Shown one piece after another: positions 18,774 to 27,881 of a stretch of 64,000 nucleotides of DNA (positions within the stretch are counted from its first letter, which is position 1; the number at the start of each line of letters is the position of its first letter). Source of the DNA: Neorhizobium lilium (lineage in GTDB: Bacteria; Pseudomonadota; Alphaproteobacteria; Rhizobiales; Rhizobiaceae); the NCBI RefSeq assembly GCF_004053875.1, contig NZ_SBIP01000004.1:1-64000 (forward strand), in the 5' to 3' direction. Made by a program: the position numbers and the translations under genes. The notes beneath the pieces were generated by a model that saw only the letters and a list, made by a program, of their open reading frames with translations, was not told the origin of the DNA and ran no database searches.

Positions 18774-21326
18774 TCAGTTTTCGCGCGCGCTTAGCACTTT
18801 CCTGACCGCCGCGATCAGTGCTGCGGCCTCGTATGGCTTCCGAACCACCGGCGCCGAGAAACTGGCGGGGATGATCGAACGATCGCTGTAGCCGGTTGCG
18901 AATATAAAGGGCACTTTGCGGCGTAGCAGCTCCTCGGCAATCGGTAGGGACGTAGCCGAGCCGAGATTGACGTCGAGAATGGCGACGTCCGGCGTGAAGT
19001 CCTTCAGTCGTCGCAGGGCATCCGTAACGGACGGCGTCGTTGTCACACGGTTCACCCCATGAGCGGCAAGCATGGATTCCACGTCGGCCGCGATCAGCAT
19101 CTGATCCTCGACCAGAAGAAATTCGAGATCCTTGAACGACCCGACTGTCTTTTCGCGTGCATTGGCGCCGTCGTCGACCAAGCTCTCAACTGAGACTGCG
19201 TCACCTTCCGTGTGAAAGTACTTACCCGGAATGACGAACTTCGCCTCAACGCCTTCGGGCGGATAGTCTATCAATGCCTCCCCTTCGAGTTCGAATGGGA
19301 CGCTTCGCGATATCAGCACGCTTCCGAAGCCGTTGCGCGAAGGCGGCTGGATGGTCGGCCCGCCGCTTTCATGCCAGACCAGCTCGCATTGCCCCTCTGG
19401 AAGCAGACGCCAGGTGATATCAAGCCTGCCGTCCGGCACCGAAAGGCTGCCGTATTTGGCCGCATTGGTGGACATTTCGTGCAGGACGAGCGCCATCACC
19501 GAAAAGGCGCGGCTATCGAGCCAGACCTTCGGCCCTTCAAGGCGAATGGTTCTTTCGCCTTCCTTGTAGGGCTGCAGTTCGGCGTCCAGAAGATCTTTCA
19601 GGCCGCCTCCCTCACCGCCGCGCACAACCTGGTCATGCGCATATGCTAAGGCCTGTACCCGACCCTTGAGCGAGCTCACATAATCCGGCAGGCTGCGGGC
19701 CGCGTCCACCGGGTGGCCAATCAGCGCCTTGATCACCGATAGAATGTTCTTCACCCGGTGATTGAGCTCTTCGTTGAGCATACGCTGGCGCACATCCGCC
19801 TTGCCGCGTTCATCCGCCAGCAGTTCATTGTGATGAAGCACGATCTCCACCAGGACGGCGCGGATGGCGTCCGAAATCTCGCGGTCGCTGTCCGTCCACG
19901 GCTGCGCCTTGAGGCGCACCATTTCCTTCCAGATGTCGAAGCTCTTGCGTGGCGTCAGGCGGTCGCCCAACGGACCCGACTGGTAGAGCTTGTCGGGGTT
20001 GCCCGCCCAGTCCAAAGTCTGCACGACTTCCTTACGGAAAAAGAACAGGTAATCGCGGGGCCGCTGCGACAGTGGGATAGCAAGCAGGCCGCACACGTCT
20101 TCCGGGGAAATGTGAATTTCCGGAAACGATCTCGACAGCTCGTTGGTCGACCAAACCTTGCCACCAGCTTCAACACTGACCTTATCCGCCAGCGCACGCA
20201 TCAGGTGCTCGGGCGGTACGGACCCGTTGCCGCTCCAGACTCCGTCGAGCCACAGCCCGACGCCGTCACAGGGCAGCATCTGCCCGAAATCGCCCAGCGA
20301 CCGACGAAGAAGGTCGCTGATATTGGCGTGAGTGGACGCAGCCTGAAGAAAACGGTCGAGCGACCGCCGCGCCTGGTTGGCGGCCTCGATCAGTTGCTTC
20401 TGCTTCAAAGCGCTCAAATGCAGAGAGAAGAACTCTCCGAAGGTCTCTGCCGCTACGCGTTGCGGCATGGTGAGGACTTTCGGCGAATAGTGGTGACAAG
20501 CGATCAGGCCCCAAAGATCGCCTTCGACCATGATCGACACGGACATGGAGGCCGCGACGCCCATGTTGCGTAAATACTCGCAGTGGATCGGCGAGACACT
20601 TCTGAGATGGGAGAAGGACAGGTCGAGCGGTCGTCCATCCGCATCCAGTTCCGAAACGATCGGCACCCGCGCACCGCTAGCGTCGGAAATCACCCGGATC
20701 GTGTTCTTGATATAGAGTTCCCTCGCCTGCTTGGGGATGTCGCTGGCCGGGAAATACTGTCCCCTGAAGCTTTCAAGGTCGCGCCGCTTGTATTCGCTGA
20801 CCACCTTGCCGGCGCCGTCCTGCTCGAACCGATAGACCATGACCCGATCATAGCCGAGCATGGCGAACATGAGACGGGCGGCGCTTTCTACGAGCTTGTC
20901 GATGCTCGTCATGTTGCGGACGCGGCTGATGAGCATCCGCGCCACTTCGAGCGGCTGGTCACCATCGGCGGAGGCAGGCTCGAATTCGATGACGACCTTG
21001 GAGTCAAACCGGTGCAGCGCAACGTCGAAGGCCTTGCCGGACGTCATTCGTGTCCCATGCCGAAGCGCCGGCCGAGCCGGGTCGTCCGATGTCGCCAGTG
21101 CATTGCGCAGCGAATGTGCAGCCTCGCCGCCGACGATATCTTCCAGCCTCAGTCCGTTGATTTCGCCACCGAAACCAAGCATGTCCGGTGCATTTTCCGA
21201 GTGATGGAGAATGATGGATCCGCCCGGGTCGCAGGCCAGGAGACAGCCGTGCCCCTGGATGCTGCCAGGAATATGAATAGGCTCACGGTCGCAGTTAGTG
21301 AGGTCGACCGCTTGGGTATCGCGCAT
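18774..21326 (-). CDS. Bacteriophytochrome histidine kinase, Agp2-type (PAS-GAF-PHY-HWE-REC)
   Basis: Red/far-red light sensor. The start ATG 21326 has AAGGA eight bases upstream and gives 850 residues. Biliverdin would attach to C12 in LTNCDREPIHIPG. Next come the GAF domain with YFPASDIPKQ (193-198) and the conserved histidine of SPIHCEY (H248), the PHY tongue PRKSF (459-463), an HWE kinase with phospho-acceptor in LNEELNHRVKN (H523), an ATPase domain with LVLHEMSTNAAKYGS, and a C-terminal receiver with phospho-acceptor D785 in VAILDVNLG and VVRKPYEAA. The layout matches the bathy phytochrome Agp2. SIQGHG replaces the usual SIQPHG. A GGAAC/CGTT pair with 15-base spacing lies just upstream. 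No heme oxygenase gene is adjacent. Confidence 0.92.
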   Translation of the reverse strand: MRDTQAVDLTNCDREPIHIPGSIQGHGCLLACDPGGSIILHHSENAPDMLGFGGEINGLRLEDIVGGEAAHSLRNALATSDDPARPALRHGTRMTSGKAFDVALHRFDSKVVIEFEPASADGDQPLEVARMLISRVRNMTSIDKLVESAARLMFAMLGYDRVMVYRFEQDGAGKVVSEYKRRDLESFRGQYFPASDIPKQARELYIKNTIRVISDASGARVPIVSELDADGRPLDLSFSHLRSVSPIHCEYLRNMGVAASMSVSIMVEGDLWGLIACHHYSPKVLTMPQRVAAETFGEFFSLHLSALKQKQLIEAANQARRSLDRFLQAASTHANISDLLRRSLGDFGQMLPCDGVGLWLDGVWSGNGSVPPEHLMRALADKVSVEAGGKVWSTNELSRSFPEIHISPEDVCGLLAIPLSQRPRDYLFFFRKEVVQTLDWAGNPDKLYQSGPLGDRLTPRKSFDIWKEMVRLKAQPWTDSDREISDAIRAVLVEIVLHHNELLADERGKADVRQRMLNEELNHRVKNILSVIKALIGHPVDAARSLPDYVSSLKGRVQALAYAHDQVVRGGEGGGLKDLLDAELQPYKEGERTIRLEGPKVWLDSRAFSVMALVLHEMSTNAAKYGSLSVPDGRLDITWRLLPEGQCELVWHESGGPTIQPPSRNGFGSVLISRSVPFELEGEALIDYPPEGVEAKFVIPGKYFHTEGDAVSVESLVDDGANAREKTVGSFKDLEFLLVEDQMLIAADVESMLAAHGVNRVTTTPSVTDALRRLKDFTPDVAILDVNLGSATSLPIAEELLRRKVPFIFATGYSDRSIIPASFSAPVVRKPYEAAALIAAVRKVLSAREN

Positions 21327-21581
21327 CACATGGGTCCTTAAGCCCCCGCCGGCAATAACGGCATGAAGGTGTTCGGTTCCGTCAAGTCCTGGTAAAGGGC
21401 TTTCAGAAGGTTTAGAATCAGGTCGATGCTGAAAACGCAAATCGACGCACATAAATCAGTTCTATCTCATCTACCGAGGAGGGCAAGTATTTAGCCTTCG
21501 TGAGACGGGTTGAAATATGCTTGCAGCATTGCACCTGATATACCATATCCCGGTTGAAAAACGGGAGCGGCAGGAGACCGA

Positions 21582-22793
21582 ATGAGCAGCATCGATCGTA
21601 AGGGACCAAAGGAGCCACCGCGCTGGCTGGGTCCGGTGATGTCTACTCGCGTTGCGCTCATCCCTCCGATTTCAGCAGCTCGCTGGCTTCTCGTTCTTAT
21701 TGTCGCGGCGGGCATTTACTTCTTTCATGGCTTTCTTGTTCCGGTGCTTGCCGCTCTGGTCATCGGCTTTGCAAGCTGGCCCCTGTACAGAAAACTGGTG
21801 AGGCAGGTCGGGGGAAGCACGACCATCGGCGCCACGCTTGCCATCCTCTTCATCCTCGCCTTCCTTATCGTTCCGATTGGCATCGCCATCGCCTATACGA
21901 TCGGCGAAGTCCGCCAGTGGATCGTATGGGCGGCAGAGGTCAATCGTTTTGGCGCTCCACCGCCGGTGTGGATTGCCGGTTTGCCCTTCGGAGGCGAATG
22001 GCTTGCGCTTCAGTGGACCAACCACATCGGATCGCCTGGCTCGATCGGCGAGTTGATCCAGATCGTCAGCGGTGCCAATATCGGCAACATCTACCGTGCC
22101 CTCGTGGCGGCCGGTGACGGTGCCTTCCACATCATCCTCACTATGCTTTTCATGCTGATCGCGCTGTTCTTCGTCTATCGTGACGGCGCATCCTTCACCA
22201 AGCAGCTCGATCTGCTGGGCGAACGTATTCTGCCCACCCGTTGGGAACGGATTTCGCGCATAGTTCCGGCCACGATCAGCTCAACGGTTACAGGCATGAC
22301 GCTCATAGCCATCGGCGAGGGGATCGTGCTGGGTATCGCCTATTGGATTGCCGGCGTCCCCTCTCCGGTGACTCTCGGCGTCATTACCGGCGTCATGGCA
22401 CTTATCCCTGGCGGAGCACCTCTTTCGTTCACGCTGGTATCCGCCTACCTCGTCGCCAACGGCAAATATGTGGCGGGTTTCGGCCTTCTGGCATGGGGAA
22501 CGGTCGAACTCTTCATTGTCGATAAGACGATACGCCCACGTCTTGTCGGAGGACCGATCAAGCTCCCATTCCTGCCCACATTCTTCGGACTTATCGGCGG
22601 CGTGAAGACCATGGGCTTTCTCGGCCTGTTTATCGGGCCCGTGCTGATGGCACTCATGGTTTCGATCTGGCGCGAATGGATCCGCGAGGTCAAGATGGCC
22701 GAGACCATCGAGGTCGCTCCTCCGGTTCTTCCCGGCGATGGATCGGGCCTGTCGCCCGAAGCACCTGTGGTCAAGAAAGCTTCTTCCCCCTGA
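21582..22793 (+). CDS. AI-2E family transporter (UPF0118)
   Basis: Inner-membrane protein of 403 residues with about seven to eight helices: a hydrophobic pair near 30-75, another near 80-110, a central helix near 190-205 and a C-terminal cluster from about 230 to 365. ITGVMALIPGGAPLSF and FLGLFIGPVLMAL match the family core. Substrates differ among members (AI-2 export, sodium or ion exchange), so none is assigned. It is divergent from the phytochrome; a GGCAGGAG ribosome site precedes the ATG. The 255-base interval carries both promoters. Confidence 0.85.
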   Translation: MSSIDRKGPKEPPRWLGPVMSTRVALIPPISAARWLLVLIVAAGIYFFHGFLVPVLAALVIGFASWPLYRKLVRQVGGSTTIGATLAILFILAFLIVPIGIAIAYTIGEVRQWIVWAAEVNRFGAPPPVWIAGLPFGGEWLALQWTNHIGSPGSIGELIQIVSGANIGNIYRALVAAGDGAFHIILTMLFMLIALFFVYRDGASFTKQLDLLGERILPTRWERISRIVPATISSTVTGMTLIAIGEGIVLGIAYWIAGVPSPVTLGVITGVMALIPGGAPLSFTLVSAYLVANGKYVAGFGLLAWGTVELFIVDKTIRPRLVGGPIKLPFLPTFFGLIGGVKTMGFLGLFIGPVLMALMVSIWREWIREVKMAETIEVAPPVLPGDGSGLSPEAPVVKKASSP

Positions 22794-22898
22794 TCGGTCT
22801 TCATTCCGTCCAAATGGCAGAGAATATCGGAGTCTGGGCCGCGCTGGAATTACAGGCCATCGCCTGAACTGACGTACTATGGCCTTAGGGGAGCGAGT

Positions 22899-23354
22899 AT
22901 GAATTCTGCGCTGATCGTGATGACGATCCTTGGCTGCAACGATAGCGGGACCGACTGCCATTACATAGCAACCGTCAATCAGCGCTGGCCGACCGTGGCA
23001 TTGTGCGACTCTGTGTCCGAAGAGCAGTTGCCAACCTTTGCCAACCAGCCCTACCCCATGATCATTGCCGTCTGCCAAAACCCTGATGTGGCGAAACTGC
23101 CCGCCACCATTCCGCTCCCCCAGGCCAAGCCGAAAACACAGGAGGCGGCTCAATCGACGCCCTCGACCCCGCAAGGAATAACCCAACCAGCAACAGATGT
23201 CTCAGAGGAGGAAAAGCAGTCGCTTGCCGCGCGGGCGATCGAGAGAGTCCGTAATGTGCTACCGACCACGGAAGGCGTTCGGACCTTGGTGAACAAGCCG
23301 GTGCGTCTTGTCGAAGATGGTTATTCCTGGGTGGCGAAGAGGTTCCAACCCTGA
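22899..23354 (+). CDS. Hypothetical protein, rhizobial type (151 aa)
   Basis: Not recognised by function. The first 65 residues contain four cysteines (C13, C20, C36, C59) and VTILGC-like hydrophobic residues but no clear signal peptide; a proline/glutamine/threonine-rich linker follows (about 70-105), then a charged helical region and a C-terminal VRLVEDGYSWVAKRF. A good GGGGAG site precedes the ATG. It follows the AI-2E permease by 105 bases on the same strand and ends two bases before the convergent DUF2336 gene. Probably a real gene, possibly membrane-linked. Confidence 0.65.
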   Translation: MNSALIVMTILGCNDSGTDCHYIATVNQRWPTVALCDSVSEEQLPTFANQPYPMIIAVCQNPDVAKLPATIPLPQAKPKTQEAAQSTPSTPQGITQPATDVSEEEKQSLAARAIERVRNVLPTTEGVRTLVNKPVRLVEDGYSWVAKRFQP

Positions 23355-23356
23355 GA

Positions 23357-24484
23357 TCAGGCAGCCAGCGACGCGTTGCTGGCATAGGCCCGGGCGCTTG
23401 CTCGAATTTCTGACCGCTGCATCTTTTCGATCATGCCAAGCATTTCCGACACAGGCGAATCCCCTGCGGGTACATGCGAAAGCCTGTCGATCAACTGGCT
23501 GGAAATACTCCCTGTCTGATGCCCTGCCGCAGCTTGACGCCAAAGCAGCACCGCTTCTACAAAAACAAGTGCAAGCGCACGGCTTAATCCACACGCCTCG
23601 AACAATGCCCGCACGGCATGTCTGCGGCCCGTCGCGAGGATCGGTCGCACCCGCTGCTCGGTCAATCCGGACAGCACCACGACAGCGCCCACGAAGAAGT
23701 CTACTTTTCCGGCGCAAAGCGCCTGGATGAGGAAGGCAGGTGTAAGCCGCCCGCTCGCCCGCAAGTGTTCTGCCAACGACAAGATCTCTTCGGGCGGTAC
23801 TATTCCTGCAATCGCAACGGTCGCGGCCTCCTCCGCCTCTCGGGTCATCCAGTCGATGCGCTTCTGTGACAAGGCCGTCCGAACCAGAAACGAACTTGCC
23901 AGCGCAATGCTGACATGCTCGACCAGCAATTGGCGAGCGTCTGCCGGCAGGTCTTCCCGATCAAGCAAGAGGTTGCGTATCGAAGCCAAGGCGCCCAGCC
24001 GCTCTGTGATCCGCCGAAGCGAGACGCGGGTAATCTGAGCGGTTGGATTTTCCAGAAGCAGGATGTTTTCTGCCTCGTCGCCGATTTCTGCAATGGCAGC
24101 GGACGCACCACGCGGCAGATCGGGACGCGAGGAGATCATGCCGCGGGTAAGGCCATCGCCCCGGCCCGCCAGATCGACAAGGTCAGCCTCGTTCAGGGCG
24201 GGCGAACGCGCAATCACGGTGCAGGCGATTTCCGGCTGATCTTCGGCTAAGGCTGCGACAACTGCGCGCGGGGCGTGGGGCGAATCCGCAAGACCCTTGG
24301 CAAGAGCGAGTCTTACGCGTGGGGACGGATCGTCAAGCAGATAGGTCATGGCAAGCAACGCCGATCGCTGCTCTTCGCTGCCAGAAGGCAGGCGCAAATA
24401 GGCCTGAGCCAGCGCAGTCGCGGCCTTGGATCGGTCACCCGCCTTTGCCGTCTCCGCCCAACGAAGAAATGCCTGTACGATCAC
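23357..24484 (-). CDS. DUF2336 family protein
   Basis: A 375-residue, mainly helical, alanine/leucine-rich protein. The N-terminal half has HEAT-like units (LLDDPSPRVRLALAKGLADS and RAVVAALAEDQPEIACTVIA), followed by LVEHVSIALASSFLV and a C-terminal region ending ASNASLAA. This composition and the PSPRVR motif match DUF2336, a family common in alphaproteobacteria and without an established function. It has no membrane helix or signal. It is convergent with the previous gene and followed 143 bases upstream by nothing coding on the other strand. Confidence 0.75.
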   Translation of the reverse strand: MIVQAFLRWAETAKAGDRSKAATALAQAYLRLPSGSEEQRSALLAMTYLLDDPSPRVRLALAKGLADSPHAPRAVVAALAEDQPEIACTVIARSPALNEADLVDLAGRGDGLTRGMISSRPDLPRGASAAIAEIGDEAENILLLENPTAQITRVSLRRITERLGALASIRNLLLDREDLPADARQLLVEHVSIALASSFLVRTALSQKRIDWMTREAEEAATVAIAGIVPPEEILSLAEHLRASGRLTPAFLIQALCAGKVDFFVGAVVVLSGLTEQRVRPILATGRRHAVRALFEACGLSRALALVFVEAVLLWRQAAAGHQTGSISSQLIDRLSHVPAGDSPVSEMLGMIEKMQRSEIRASARAYASNASLAA

Positions 24485-24627
24485 AACGCGCCCCGGATAC
24501 CCTGCCGGAGACTCTTAACTCCGGCTGGATTTACGTTATGGGCAAAACGTTTAAGATTGGTTCACCACGTTTCTTAATCACGTCGTGTGCCGCAGGCATC
24601 TCCATTGCCTGGGTGGTCTCTGAAGCC

Positions 24628-25236
24628 TCAGGTGCCTGTAGGGCGGGTGATCTCGAAAACATCCGAGCCGCCGTCCGTGTAATCGCGGTAACCCATCCGG
24701 GCCAAGGGACGCGCAAGCCCCATGTCGATCCGCCCGTCACGGATGACCGCCTCGGAGATATGGATCCCGACCACCTGCCCGAACACCATGAAGGCGTCGG
24801 CACCGTTCCCATCCAGCCCTCTCGGCTGGATGACCTCCGTCAGTCGGCACTCCAGGACTGTAAACGCTTCGGCAACATAGGGTGCATCGACAATTTCACC
24901 GAGGCGTGCCGTGAGCCCAGCCAGCTCGAATTCATTGGTCCCGTAATCTACTGGAGCCGACGACGCATTCATCTGCTGCGCCAGATGGCGGCTGGCAAGG
25001 CTGGCCGTAAACATGCCGGTCTCCTCGGCATTTCTCAGGCTATGCTTGCGGCCGGATGAGGAAAACATGACGAGCTTCGGCCTGTCGGAAACGATGTTGA
25101 AGAAGGAATAGGGCGACAGATTGTAGGAGCCATCCCTCCCCTTTGTGCCGATCCAGCCGATCGGGCGCGGTGCCACGATCGCCTTGAACGGATCGTGGCT
25201 TAGACCATGCGCGTTCGTATCCGTCCGGTAGAACAT
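24628..25236 (-). CDS. Flavin reductase-family protein
   Basis: A 202-residue flavin-binding split-barrel protein of the flavin reductase-like family. It begins with AIVAPRPIGWIGTKG, then NLSPYSFFNIVSDRPKLVMF and a HSLRNAEETGMFTASLA segment that contacts FMN. Members either supply reduced flavin or bind it as a cofactor; which applies is not visible. The start ATG overlaps the stop of the upstream nitroreductase by one base (TGATG type), so the two are translationally coupled and probably work as a flavin-linked pair on an unknown substrate. Confidence 0.86.
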   Translation of the reverse strand: MFYRTDTNAHGLSHDPFKAIVAPRPIGWIGTKGRDGSYNLSPYSFFNIVSDRPKLVMFSSSGRKHSLRNAEETGMFTASLASRHLAQQMNASSAPVDYGTNEFELAGLTARLGEIVDAPYVAEAFTVLECRLTEVIQPRGLDGNGADAFMVFGQVVGIHISEAVIRDGRIDMGLARPLARMGYRDYTDGGSDVFEITRPTGT

Positions 25237-25823
25237 CAGGCTTGCCCGTCTCCGGCATAGGTGACGATGTCGGAAAGTTGCGGGCGTGGCCGGTCAGGTG
25301 TGGGAAAGTCCGTGGAGCCGATGTGTATGAAACCGGCCACCTTCTCGCCTTCGCGCACACCAAGAATAGTGAGAGCCCGGCCGTCATAGGCGATCCATTC
25401 GCTCCGCCAGTTGGCGACATAGCCTTGAGCGTTCGCGGCCATCAGCATGTTGAGGCAGACGGCACCGGCGGACAAAACCTGCTCCCATTCCGGGATCTTT
25501 GCATGTGGGGCAGCCGTGCTGACCACAGCGACGACTAAGGGCGCGCGGGTGAACCTGGCCCGTTCCGCCTCCTGAGCGGGGTCGGCCAGATCCGGATTGT
25601 CCTGCAGAGCGATCTTGAGAAACTCCAGACCGAGGCTCTCGCGCACTGCACCGCGATAGACAATGAACCGCCAGGGCGCGAGTTTACCATGATCGGGAAC
25701 CCGTGCCGACGAGGCCAAAATAGATTCCAGCTCTTCCTGAGAAGGCCCGGGCTCCTTGATCTGGGCAACCGGAGTAGAATGTCTGTCGCGGAGGTAGTCG
25801 GTGAGTTTGACGTCGTTTTGCAT
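25236..25823 (-). CDS. Nitroreductase-family protein
   Basis: FMN-dependent oxidoreductase of 195 residues. The N-terminal [11 protein letters not shown] holds the FMN phosphate-binding arginines, [19 protein letters not shown] gives the second flavin contact, and [18 protein letters not shown] is the core helix. It resembles YdjA-like nitroreductases. I start at ATG 25823 ([11 protein letters not shown]) because residues before it are not family-like. First gene of the two-gene unit with the flavin reductase-family protein. The natural substrate is unknown. Confidence 0.87.
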   Translation of the reverse strand: MQNDVKLTDYLRDRHSTPVAQIKEPGPSQEELESILASSARVPDHGKLAPWRFIVYRGAVRESLGLEFLKIALQDNPDLADPAQEAERARFTRAPLVVAVVSTAAPHAKIPEWEQVLSAGAVCLNMLMAANAQGYVANWRSEWIAYDGRALTILGVREGEKVAGFIHIGSTDFPTPDRPRPQLSDIVTYAGDGQA

Positions 25824-25929
25824 GTCTAATGCTCTCAATCGGATCTGCAGTCGGCGTGAGGCCTTGAAATTGCCCAGGCATTGGTCTTCAAGTGGCTGTT
25901 CGTAAAACGAGAGTCAACCGGCCACCTCT

Positions 25930-26919
25930 ATGTCAGGCATTCGCTTCACATCCCGCTGCATTCTCGCCGGCTTGGCCCTGCTGGGCGCAGCCATGGGCGC
26001 AGAAGCGCAGGACGACGCGTTCCGGAATTTCCACCAGTTGGACAGCACAGCGAAAATGCCGAAGCTCAACGCCTTTTCGGCAGCGCCGGGATTATCTGGC
26101 GTCGCGGCGAAGGATATCCGGCTCGAGGCGAAGCTGACGCCTGACGGCGATATCATGCAAGATGGACTGGCTTGGCGCGTTTTCAGCCCCCTGGCAGGTC
26201 AGGACGGCAAGCTTCCCCTCGTTGCAAGCTCGAACGGCGGCTCCGCCGCGTTCCAGTTGGCGCCGGGTGACTACTTCGTCAATGTCGCCTTCGGCCGCGC
26301 CGGTGTCACCAAGAAGATCACGGTTCCGATGGATGGCCAGGTCGCAAAGCAAACGCTGATTCTGGATGCCGGGGGATTTGTATTGAACGCGGTTGCAGGG
26401 GCTGAGCAGCGCATTCCGCCCGCGCAACTGAGCTTTTCCGTTTATTCTTCCGAAGTTCGGGAAAATGGCGACCGCGCCCTCGTCATGTCCGACGTCAAGC
26501 CAAACACGGTTGTCCGCCTCGCCGCCGGCACCTATCACATCGTTTCGGAATATGGCGAAGTCAATGCCGTGGTTCGCGCCGACATCCAAGTAGAAGCGGG
26601 AAAGCTCACGCAGGCAGTGCTGCAGCACAAGGCGGCCCAGGTGACGCTGAAGCTGGTTTCCCAGGCCGGCGGAGAGGCCATTGCCGATACGGCCTGGTCA
26701 GTGCTGACAGCTGCAGGTGACGTGGTCAGCGAAAGCGTAAGCGCTTTTCCCTCCATGGTGCTTGCCGAAGGCGATTATCTTGCCATCGCGCGTAATAAGG
26801 ACAAGATTTACCAGCGGGAATTCAACGTAAAGGCCGGTCGCAACTCGGACGTGGAGGTTCTGATGCGGAACGCACGTCCGACGGCAACAAACGAGGACGC
26901 CGCCGAGCCTCAGGATTAG
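25930..26919 (+). CDS. Secreted beta-rich hypothetical protein (329 aa)
   Basis: A signal peptide (MSGIRFTSRCILAGLALLGAA, cut near AEAQ) leads into three or so repeated beta-sandwich units resembling carboxypeptidase-regulatory or SpaA-like modules: FQLAPGDYFVNVAFGRAG, VVRLAAGTYHIVSEYGEV and MVLAEGDYLAIARNKDK share the pattern of a hydrophobic strand followed by GDY/GTY. That repeat is what I see; no enzyme motif is present. Probably periplasmic, a structural or binding protein. It is divergent from the nitroreductase gene and ends four bases before the convergent acyltransferase gene. Confidence 0.72.
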   Translation: MSGIRFTSRCILAGLALLGAAMGAEAQDDAFRNFHQLDSTAKMPKLNAFSAAPGLSGVAAKDIRLEAKLTPDGDIMQDGLAWRVFSPLAGQDGKLPLVASSNGGSAAFQLAPGDYFVNVAFGRAGVTKKITVPMDGQVAKQTLILDAGGFVLNAVAGAEQRIPPAQLSFSVYSSEVRENGDRALVMSDVKPNTVVRLAAGTYHIVSEYGEVNAVVRADIQVEAGKLTQAVLQHKAAQVTLKLVSQAGGEAIADTAWSVLTAAGDVVSESVSAFPSMVLAEGDYLAIARNKDKIYQREFNVKAGRNSDVEVLMRNARPTATNEDAAEPQD

Positions 26920-26923
26920 CCGT

Positions 26924-27778
26924 TCAACCCACTTTCTGCAGCAGTCGCGCCCGCTTCGGTGGGTTTGGCACTGTTCGCATGGCGAAGACCGCATCGTAAA
27001 GTGTCGTCAGCAGATCCTTGCGATCCGAAATGCCTGCCATCTCCTCCCAGCCCATCACACGGCCGACCCGCGCCGTAATGGTGCTGCCCGAAAGTCGCTT
27101 GAACTCACGGATCAGAAGCGACAGGCGCAGCGTTATGGAGATCCGGCTCGCGATATGGAAGAGCCGACCGTTCTGGCCATGAAAATAGATGGGAACCACA
27201 TCCGCCCGCGCCGCCTGGATGAGCTTGGCGGGAAAGATCTTCCAGGGAAGGTCCTCAGCACGCCCGAAGCCCTTCTTGGCCGTTGCCACGCCTCCGGCCG
27301 GGAAGATGATGATCGTCGTGCCGTCTTTCAGCAGCCTCATGGCTTCGTGCCGGGTCTGCATGTTGATGGAGACTGCTTCCTTGGTTTCCTCGAACGATAC
27401 AGGCAGCGAATAGGCTGCCATTTCCGGCACCTTCAATAGCTCGTTATGGATGAGCACCCGAAAGGGCCTGCCAAGCTGTTCTGCCAGTGCAAGGACAGCA
27501 ATCCCGTCACCAATGCCGAAGGGATGGTTCGCGACGATGACCAGCGGTCGGTCGCTTGCAATGGCGGGGGGCCATTCGCCTTCGGTGTCGAGTTCCACAT
27601 CGATCAGGTCCAGCATCTTGCCGAACACACGATCTGTCTTACCGACAATATCCGTACGCCAGATGTCGTATAGCCTGGCATAGCGGTCCCGGCCGGACAG
27701 GCCTTCGATCGAGCGGATGAACCAGCGCTTCAGGCGCCGGTCCTTTTCGTTGGAGTAGGAAAGTTCCTTGAACCGCAA
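26924..27778 (-). CDS. 1-acyl-glycerol/ornithine-lipid-type acyltransferase
   Basis: A PlsC-like acyltransferase. The catalytic motif is VANHPFGIGDG (a variant of HX4D with H and D present), followed by VLIHNELLKVPEMAAYSLPV and the substrate motif IIIFPAGGVATAKK. The closest family by eye is the OlsA/hemolysin-like group that acylates lyso-ornithine lipid or lysophosphatidate. The start is uncertain: TTG 27778 has GGAG six bases upstream and gives 284 residues; a longer frame to TTG 27850 would run through the hairpin after thrS and look unprotein-like. No olsB neighbour is seen. Confidence 0.78.
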   Translation of the reverse strand: MRFKELSYSNEKDRRLKRWFIRSIEGLSGRDRYARLYDIWRTDIVGKTDRVFGKMLDLIDVELDTEGEWPPAIASDRPLVIVANHPFGIGDGIAVLALAEQLGRPFRVLIHNELLKVPEMAAYSLPVSFEETKEAVSINMQTRHEAMRLLKDGTTIIIFPAGGVATAKKGFGRAEDLPWKIFPAKLIQAARADVVPIYFHGQNGRLFHIASRISITLRLSLLIREFKRLSGSTITARVGRVMGWEEMAGISDRKDLLTTLYDAVFAMRTVPNPPKRARLLQKVG

Positions 27779-27845
27779 GTCAGTCTCCGCGGAATCCCGC
27801 CCATGACAGAGGAAAAGGCATATTACAGTCGTGTTACAGATTTCT

Positions 27846-27873
27846 GACAACGCCTGTGCTCACAGGCGTTGTC
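27846..27873. terminator. Strong hairpin downstream of thrS
   Basis: GACAACGCCTGTG and CACAGGCGTTGTC form a perfect 13-bp inverted repeat with two bases between. It lies nine bases past the thrS stop. No T tract follows on the minus strand, so it may end transcription by another route or protect the 3' end. Confidence 0.5.
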
Positions 27874-27881
27874 AAGCTGCT

